A DNA stretch of 64,000 bases from an uncultured Alphaproteobacteria bacterium (GTDB lineage: Bacteria > Pseudomonadota > Alphaproteobacteria > HIMB59 > GCA-002718135): NCBI GenBank assembly GCA_902591485.1, contig CACJAV010000003.1:1-64000 (forward strand), given 5' to 3'. The translations under genes and the position numbers were made by a program. Positions 59,051 to 64,000 of this stretch are shown here, piece after piece; within the stretch, counting starts at the first letter, position 1; every line of letters begins with the position of its first letter. Under the pieces are notes generated by a model. The model was not told the origin of the DNA. It did no database searches and saw only the letters and a list, made by a program, of their open reading frames with translations.

Positions 59051-60031
59051 ATGACAATTGGTATTCTAGGTGGTGGCGTTTGGGGAAGTGCTCTTGCAAA
59101 GCTTTTTAGCGATCAAGAAGTTTTAATCTATACTAGAGATAAAAAAGGGATGGATTCTATTAATGAACATCATTTTAATCCTAAGTTAAAGTATGCTGTT
59201 TTTAATGATAATGTTAGAGCTACTGATGATTTAGAAGAAATTACAAATAAAAATTTAATTTTCATTGCACTCCCTAGTCAGAATATTCGTGAAGTTTTAT
59301 CAAAATCTTATTTTAAAAATTTAGAGTCTGATATTGTTATTGCATCAAAAGGTATTGAAATTTCTTCATCAATGTTTTTATCAAATGTCGTTGATAGTTT
59401 AATTAAACCTAAATCTCTTAGTATTTTATCAGGACCTTGTTTTTCAGACGAGGTTGCTCAAGATTTACCAACAGCAGCAACATTTGCTTCTTCCAATTCT
59501 TTTATTTTTGATACTATTTCAGGCATGTTAAAGAATAAAAAATTTCGCATTTATTATTCAAATGATGTAATTGGTTGTCAAATTGGTGGAGCATTAAAAA
59601 ATATCTATGCTATTGCTGCTGGAATTTCAGATGGTTTAAATTTAGGAGAAAATGCAAGAAGTGCGCTTATTACTCGTTCTTTTGTAGAAATATCTAGGTT
59701 TGCTATGTTTTTTAAATCAAAAAAAGAGACAATTTTTGGTTTATCTGGATTAGGTGATTTGATGCTAACTTGTAATTCATCTAAATCAAGAAACACTAAT
59801 TTTGGAATTAAAATAGCAAATATTAAACACAAAAATTTTGAAAAAGAGCTTGATAAAAATGCAATTACTGAAGGATATTATACAGCAAAAGCAGCTAAAA
59901 AAATTGCTTCAGAAAATAATATAGAAATGCCAATTTTACAGTCTGTTTTTAATATTCTCTATAATGGATTTGATATAGAAGACGAAATTAATAAATTAAT
60001 GTCAAGACCACTAACAATAGAAAATATTTAA
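59051..60031 (+). CDS. gpsA: NAD(P)-dependent glycerol-3-phosphate dehydrogenase GpsA
   Basis: A 326-residue enzyme. The N-terminal Rossmann motif is ILGGGVWGSALAKL (residues ~4-17). VIASKGIE and LSGPCFSDEVA are conserved, and the catalytic lysine is in GCQIGGALKNIYAIAAGISDG (broken, ~178-198). Substrate-binding sequence is FGLSGLGDLMLTCNS. It reduces dihydroxyacetone phosphate to sn-glycerol-3-phosphate for phospholipid synthesis. It begins immediately after the LhgO-like gene, and deoC follows seven bases after its stop. Confidence 0.95.
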   Translation: MTIGILGGGVWGSALAKLFSDQEVLIYTRDKKGMDSINEHHFNPKLKYAVFNDNVRATDDLEEITNKNLIFIALPSQNIREVLSKSYFKNLESDIVIASKGIEISSSMFLSNVVDSLIKPKSLSILSGPCFSDEVAQDLPTAATFASSNSFIFDTISGMLKNKKFRIYYSNDVIGCQIGGALKNIYAIAAGISDGLNLGENARSALITRSFVEISRFAMFFKSKKETIFGLSGLGDLMLTCNSSKSRNTNFGIKIANIKHKNFEKELDKNAITEGYYTAKAAKKIASENNIEMPILQSVFNILYNGFDIEDEINKLMSRPLTIENI

Positions 60032-60038
60032 AAAAGAT

Positions 60039-60965
60039 ATGAACCTAGATACTGATTTAGTAAGTAATATTCGTATTAATCTCAGTGCTATTGAGAGAAG
60101 AACATCTACATTAACCAAAAGACGTTCTGTAAAAAAAGAATATCAAGCTGCATGGTTATTAAAAGCAATTTCATTAATTGATTTAACAACGTTAAGTGGC
60201 GATGATACGGCTGGAAAAGTAGAGCGCTTATGTGAAAAAGCTAAAAGACCGATCTCTCTCGATTTGCTTCATCTTTTAGGATTGAGTCAAGGAGATATTC
60301 AAGTTGGCGCTGTTTGTGTTTATCATCATCTAATCAAAGAAGCTAAAAAAAATCTTCCAAAAAATATTCCCGTAGCGGCAGTTTCAACTGGTTTTCCTGC
60401 TGGACTTTCATCTTTTAAAACGAGGAAACTTGAAATTACAGAATCTATTAAAAATGGTGCTGATGAAATTGATATCGTTATTAATAGAGGTTTTGTTCTG
60501 CAAAATAATTGGAAAAAATTATATGAAGAAGTAAGAGAATTTAAAAAAGCTGCAAAAAACAAACATATTAAAGCAATACTTGGAGTGGGGGATTTGGAGA
60601 CACTCAGAAATGTTGCAAAAGCATCTATGGTTTGTATGATGGCAGGGGCTGATTTCATTAAAACTTCTACAGGGAAAGAGTCTATAAATGCCAACCTCAA
60701 CAATAGTCTTGTTATGCTTCGTATGATAAGGCATTTTTATCAAATGACAGGTAAAAAAATTGGTTTTAAGCCAGCTGGCGGTATTTCTACAGCCAAAACT
60801 GTTATAGAGTTTTTAATTTTAGTTATGGAAGAGTTAGATCATGATTGGATCAATCCAAAATATCTTCGTATTGGAGCTTCTAGTCTACTTATTGATATTG
60901 AGAGACAACTCTATCACTTTGCTTTAGGAAGATATGCAAATAAAGAAAAATTAGCGATTGGGTAA
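60039..60965 (+). CDS. deoC: Deoxyribose-phosphate aldolase DeoC
   Basis: A 308-residue class I aldolase, longer than E. coli DeoC (259) because of an N-terminal extension of about 40 residues typical of the alphaproteobacterial and animal-like form. The Schiff-base lysine is Lys208 in ADFIKTSTGK. The catalytic aspartate region is EIDIVINRG, and the second lysine is in IGFKPAGGIST. It splits 2-deoxyribose-5-phosphate into glyceraldehyde-3-phosphate and acetaldehyde. The next gene, an aldehyde dehydrogenase, overlaps it by one base and could dispose of the acetaldehyde. Confidence 0.93.
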   Translation: MNLDTDLVSNIRINLSAIERRTSTLTKRRSVKKEYQAAWLLKAISLIDLTTLSGDDTAGKVERLCEKAKRPISLDLLHLLGLSQGDIQVGAVCVYHHLIKEAKKNLPKNIPVAAVSTGFPAGLSSFKTRKLEITESIKNGADEIDIVINRGFVLQNNWKKLYEEVREFKKAAKNKHIKAILGVGDLETLRNVAKASMVCMMAGADFIKTSTGKESINANLNNSLVMLRMIRHFYQMTGKKIGFKPAGGISTAKTVIEFLILVMEELDHDWINPKYLRIGASSLLIDIERQLYHFALGRYANKEKLAIG

Positions 60966-63325
60966 TGAGCAAAATTATACAAAATTTTAAAAACATTACA
61001 TACGGTCCTGCCCCTGAAGACAGCAAGGATGTGATGTCATGGATCAATTCTCTCAATCATCCAAACCTTTTATTCATTAATGGGAAATGGATTAAATCGA
61101 AATCATCTAAGAAAATACAGGTAATAAATCCAGCAACTAATAAAAAATTAACAACACTAGCTGTTTCCAATAAAAGTGATGTCAATGAAGCAGTCGGTGC
61201 AGCTAAAAAGGCATTTGCCTCTTGGTCTAAAACTTCATCAGACACGCGCGCTAAATATTTATATGCGCTAGCAAGATTAATTCAAAAACATTCTCGGTTT
61301 TTGTCTGTGCTAGAAACTATTGATAATGGAAAACCAATAAGAGAGACGAGGGATATTGATATTCCATTAGTAGCTAGACACTTTTATTATCATGCAGGTT
61401 GGGCGAAAAAAATTGATACTAATAAACAAAAACCAATTGGTGTAATTGGTCAAATTATTCCTTGGAATTTTCCTCTACTGATGCTGGCATGGAAAATTGC
61501 ACCTGCAATTGCTGCTGGTAATACTGTTGTTTTAAAACCAGCAGAATTCACTTCTTTAACTGCTCTTTACTTTGCTGAACTATGCCAAAAAGCGAGACTA
61601 CCCAAAGGTGTTATTAATATTATTACAGGAGATGGCAGCACAGGTGAGATTATTACCTCTCATCAAGATACAAAAAAAATTGCTTTCACTGGTTCTACTG
61701 AAGTTGGGAAAAAAATAATTCAATCTTCTGCAGAGCAAGAAAAAAAATTAACAATGGAGTTAGGGGGTAAATCACCCTTTATTGTTTTTGAAGATGCTGA
61801 TCTTGATAGTGCTGTGGAAGGAGTAGTTGATGCGATTTGGTTTAATCAAGGTCAAGTATGCTGTGCAGGTTCACGATTATTAGTTCAAGAAAGTGTAGAA
61901 AAATTATTTATTAAAAAATTAAAAGCCCGTATGGAAAAATTACGTGTTGGAAATCCATTGGATAAATCGATTGATATTGGTGCGATTGTAGCGCCAGTAC
62001 AATTAAAAAAAATTCAATCAATTGTAAAAAAGGGAGAGAAGGAAGGCTCTAAGCTATGGCAACCTAGTTGGGCTTGTCCAACAGATGGTTTGTTTTATCC
62101 ACCTTCAATTTTTACCAATGTTTCCCCATCTTCTTTTATAGCGCAAGTTGAAATTTTTGGACCTGTGTTATCTGTTCTTAATTTCAGAACTCCTAGTGAA
62201 GCAGTGAGTATAGCAAATAATACCCCGTATGGTTTAGCCGCAAGTATTTGGTCAGAAAATATTAATCTTGCACTTGATATTGCACCTAAAATAAAAGCCG
62301 GAGTAATATGGATTAACTCGACAAATTTATTTGATGCTGCATGTGGATTTGGTGGATACAAAGAAAGCGGATTTGGAAGAGAAGGAGGTTTAGAGGGTAT
62401 AAGAGCCTACCAAGACAAAACACTACCTGAAGCTCCTAAAACTGCAATAAAAATAAATAAGAATAAAGTTGTACTTCCTTCAATAGATACAACTCCTAAG
62501 TTGTATGTTGGAGGTAAACAAAAAAGACCCGACAGTGGTTACTCTTTTAATCAGATGTCGGCACAAAAAGAATTTATTTGTGACATTGCCAGAGCAAATA
62601 GAAAAGATGTTAGAGATGCAGTTGAAGCTGCATCAAAATCTAAAATAGGAATTTTAAATAATTTCAATCGTTCTCAAATTTTATTTTATTTAGCTGAAAA
62701 TTTATCACAGCGAAAAGAAACATTTGTAAATTTATTAATGAGTATTACAGGTGTAAATAAAATTACTGCATTAAAAGAATTTGAGCAATCTTGTGAAAGA
62801 ATTTTTTATTATGCCTCTATGGCTGATAAGTTTGAGGGTAATATTCACAACCCTCCAATGAGAGGTTTAACATTAGCGGTAAAAGAACCAATTGGTATTA
62901 TTGCTAGTTTGATGTGCGAATATAAACCTTTACTTAGCTTAACAACAACCATTTCTTCTTTATTTGCAAATGGTAATGCAAGTCTGATTGTGCCATCAGA
63001 AAAAACATCATTAATAGCAACATCATTATATCAAGTTTTTGAGACATCAGATATTCCAGCAGGGTCAATCAATATACTAACATCGAGAAATAATGAACTT
63101 AATACAACCTTAGCACAACATGAGAACATTGATGGTATTTGGTCATTTTCTAATAGTTCTAGTATAAGGTCAGATATAATAAAGGATACGGTTTTTAATC
63201 TTAAAAGATACTGGTGCCCTAAAAATAATCGTATTGACTGGTCAAATGAGTCTGAAGAGTTTTTAAATGCATTTCTTCATGAGAGTTCACAAGTAAAAAA
63301 TATTTGGATACCTTACGGAGAGTAA
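60965..63325 (+). CDS. ALDH16-type double-domain aldehyde dehydrogenase
   Basis: A 786-residue protein made of two aldehyde dehydrogenase units. The first (about residues 30-480) is complete. NAD-binding is in IPWNFPLLMLAWKIAPA and FTGSTEVGKK, the general base is Glu265 in MELGGKS, and the nucleophile is Cys299 in GQVCCAGSR. The second (about 490-786) resembles the N-terminal half of another ALDH (PIGIIASLMCEYKPLL) but lacks a catalytic-cysteine segment and is shorter. This is the layout of ALDH16, an unusual family in which the second domain is non-catalytic and structural. Proposed substrate is acetaldehyde from DeoC, by context only. Confidence 0.88.
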   Translation: MSKIIQNFKNITYGPAPEDSKDVMSWINSLNHPNLLFINGKWIKSKSSKKIQVINPATNKKLTTLAVSNKSDVNEAVGAAKKAFASWSKTSSDTRAKYLYALARLIQKHSRFLSVLETIDNGKPIRETRDIDIPLVARHFYYHAGWAKKIDTNKQKPIGVIGQIIPWNFPLLMLAWKIAPAIAAGNTVVLKPAEFTSLTALYFAELCQKARLPKGVINIITGDGSTGEIITSHQDTKKIAFTGSTEVGKKIIQSSAEQEKKLTMELGGKSPFIVFEDADLDSAVEGVVDAIWFNQGQVCCAGSRLLVQESVEKLFIKKLKARMEKLRVGNPLDKSIDIGAIVAPVQLKKIQSIVKKGEKEGSKLWQPSWACPTDGLFYPPSIFTNVSPSSFIAQVEIFGPVLSVLNFRTPSEAVSIANNTPYGLAASIWSENINLALDIAPKIKAGVIWINSTNLFDAACGFGGYKESGFGREGGLEGIRAYQDKTLPEAPKTAIKINKNKVVLPSIDTTPKLYVGGKQKRPDSGYSFNQMSAQKEFICDIARANRKDVRDAVEAASKSKIGILNNFNRSQILFYLAENLSQRKETFVNLLMSITGVNKITALKEFEQSCERIFYYASMADKFEGNIHNPPMRGLTLAVKEPIGIIASLMCEYKPLLSLTTTISSLFANGNASLIVPSEKTSLIATSLYQVFETSDIPAGSINILTSRNNELNTTLAQHENIDGIWSFSNSSSIRSDIIKDTVFNLKRYWCPKNNRIDWSNESEEFLNAFLHESSQVKNIWIPYGE

Positions 63326-63339
63326 ATCTATTTTAAAAA

Positions 63340-63371
63340 ATAAAAGTATATAAAAATTTTTTATATAATTC
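63340..63371 (+). other. AT-only inverted repeat after the aldehyde dehydrogenase gene
   Basis: TATATAAAAA and TTTTTATATA form a nearly uninterrupted palindrome in the gap before the mutarotase gene. With only A-T pairs it would be a weak terminator at best. It may simply reflect base composition. Confidence 0.3.
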
Positions 63372-63382
63372 CTGTTTTATAA

Positions 63383-63391
63383 TGCTATAAT
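63383..63391 (+). promoter_or_regulatory. Extended -10 promoter element upstream of the RbsD/FucU gene
   Basis: TGCTATAAT is a perfect extended -10 (TGnTATAAT), 28 bases before the start codon of the mutarotase gene. There is no obvious -35, which extended -10 promoters do not strictly need. The leader would be ~20 bases and contains AGAGG as ribosome-binding site. This is the only -10 in the window I would propose with some confidence. Confidence 0.55.
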
Positions 63392-63418
63392 TTTTTATTT
63401 AAACAAAAGAGGTTCAAA

Positions 63419-63871
63419 ATGTTAATTAATGTTAATCCTTTAATCAGTCCTGAAATTTTATCACTTATCAGGTCAATGGGTCATGGTGATAAATTTGTAT
63501 TGAGTGATGCCAATTTTCCATCCTATTCACAGGGCAATAAAATATTTCGTATGGACGGACTAAATGTTCCTCAAGCTGCTGCAGCTTTACTTACGCACTT
63601 TCCACTGGATAGCTTTATTCCTTATTCTGTTCAAAGAATGGAAGTGGATGGTCAACCTGATGAAATTAATGAAGTGCAAAAAGAGTTAATTGATACTGTA
63701 AAAAAAGTATCTGGAGATAATTGGAAAGTTGGTTCAATAGAAAGACAGCAATTTTATGTTGAAGCAAAAAAAACTACAGCTGTGATCACTACAAGTGAAA
63801 CAAGACCTTATGGTTGTTTTATTTTCACTAAAGGTGTTTTAAAACCTGATGGAACTGTCTGGATTGTCTAA
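63419..63871 (+). CDS. RbsD/FucU-family sugar mutarotase
   Basis: A 150-residue protein matching the RbsD/FucU family. The N-terminal SPEILSLIRSMGHGDKFVLSDANFPS (broken) contains the catalytic histidine in MGHGD and the aspartate in SDANFP. The middle contains PYSVQRMEVD and the end TTSETRPYGCFIFTKGVL, closer to FucU (RPYG.FIF.KGV) than to RbsD. These enzymes interconvert alpha and beta anomers of ribose or fucose before phosphorylation. Its own promoter-like sequence lies upstream, and a transketolase-like gene starts directly after it. FucU is slightly favoured, but the sugar is unknown. Confidence 0.88.
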   Translation: MLINVNPLISPEILSLIRSMGHGDKFVLSDANFPSYSQGNKIFRMDGLNVPQAAAALLTHFPLDSFIPYSVQRMEVDGQPDEINEVQKELIDTVKKVSGDNWKVGSIERQQFYVEAKKTTAVITTSETRPYGCFIFTKGVLKPDGTVWIV

Positions 63872-63873
63872 AA

Positions 63874-64000
63874 TTGCGTGAAAAAAATAAATTAAATTCT
63901 GAAGATATTGCTTTAGGCATTAGGAGAAGAGTATTTGAGCATTGTATAAAAAATAATGGTGCTTATCTGAGTCAAGCGTGTTCTTCCGCGGAACAACTTG
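63874..64000 (+). CDS. Transketolase-like protein, N-terminal fragment (runs off window)
   Basis: A frame opens with TTG at 63874, two bases after the mutarotase stop, and stays open to the window edge (42 codons). The translation includes IALGIRRRVFEHC and NNGAYLSQACSSAEQL. The pattern of R..vl......G.yLsqacS.aE.L matches the first helix and thiamine-diphosphate-proximal region of transketolase N-terminal subunits. Such proteins transfer two-carbon units between sugar phosphates. With deoC, ALDH16 and the mutarotase it suggests a pentose or deoxysugar breakdown operon. The fragment is short, so the family call is tentative. Confidence 0.55.
   Translation, partial: MREKNKLNSEDIALGIRRRVFEHCIKNNGAYLSQACSSAEQL

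Overview
The window is about 64 kb of very AT-rich, densely packed bacterial chromosome. Genes abut or overlap by a few bases and long intergenic gaps are almost absent. I read it as a streamlined alphaproteobacterium of the kind common in the surface ocean (SAR11-like, HIMB59-like or AEGEAN-169-like); the exact clade is inference. Support comes from a circularly permuted two-piece tmRNA, an alphaproteobacterial-type SspB, an ALDH16-type double aldehyde dehydrogenase next to deoC, a sarcosine/dimethylglycine dehydrogenase-like protein, and the low GC content.

Layout. 1-5.4 kb: end of a UvrD-type helicase, then ligA and bamD on the minus strand, then an AmpD/AmiD-type amidase. 5.4-5.8 kb: RNase P RNA. 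5.8-24.5 kb: a complete division and cell-wall (dcw) cluster, mraZ-rsmH-ftsL-ftsI-murE-murF-mraY-murD-ftsW-murG-murC-murB-ddl-ftsQ-ftsA-ftsZ-lpxC, preceded by four MraZ-type operator boxes. 24.5-30.1 kb: fumC, gpmA, sspB, a dimethylglycine dehydrogenase-like gene and a VTT-domain membrane protein.

30.1-35.2 kb is the accessory region. It lies against the 3' end of the tmRNA gene (ssrA, minus strand, 35188-35425). The last 17 bases of ssrA (GGGGCGTTCTGTTGCCC on the + strand) recur as direct repeats at 31688 and 32533, with weaker copies at 30593 and 30148. This divides the region into up to four small segments: a secreted hypothetical protein, a GNAT acetyltransferase, a bactofilin, and a cluster of paralogous small lipoproteins or secreted proteins with a decayed peptidase remnant. 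I interpret it as a stack of elements or cassettes integrated at ssrA. No integrase is present in the window. Short repeats resembling recombinase arm sites flank one of the core copies.

35.5-42.5 kb: folA-thyA, the Fe-S carrier ATPase apbC/mrp (minus), then hflK-hflC-DUF2065-htrA-miaA. 42.5-47.5 kb: branched-chain amino acid synthesis (ilvB-ilvH-ilvC-leuA). 47.5-52.7 kb: the rod-shape operon mreB-mreC-mreD-mrdA-rodA. 52.7-57.8 kb: a LIV-type ABC transporter (two ATPases, two permeases) with its binding protein convergent across a shared terminator. 57.9-64 kb: an LhgO-like oxidoreductase, gpsA, deoC, ALDH16, a RbsD/FucU mutarotase and the start of a transketolase-like gene.

Functionally, the window carries nearly all of the divisome and elongasome wall-synthesis apparatus in two blocks. 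It also holds both tmRNA and SspB, the adaptor that delivers tmRNA-tagged proteins to ClpXP, so the two can be compared directly.
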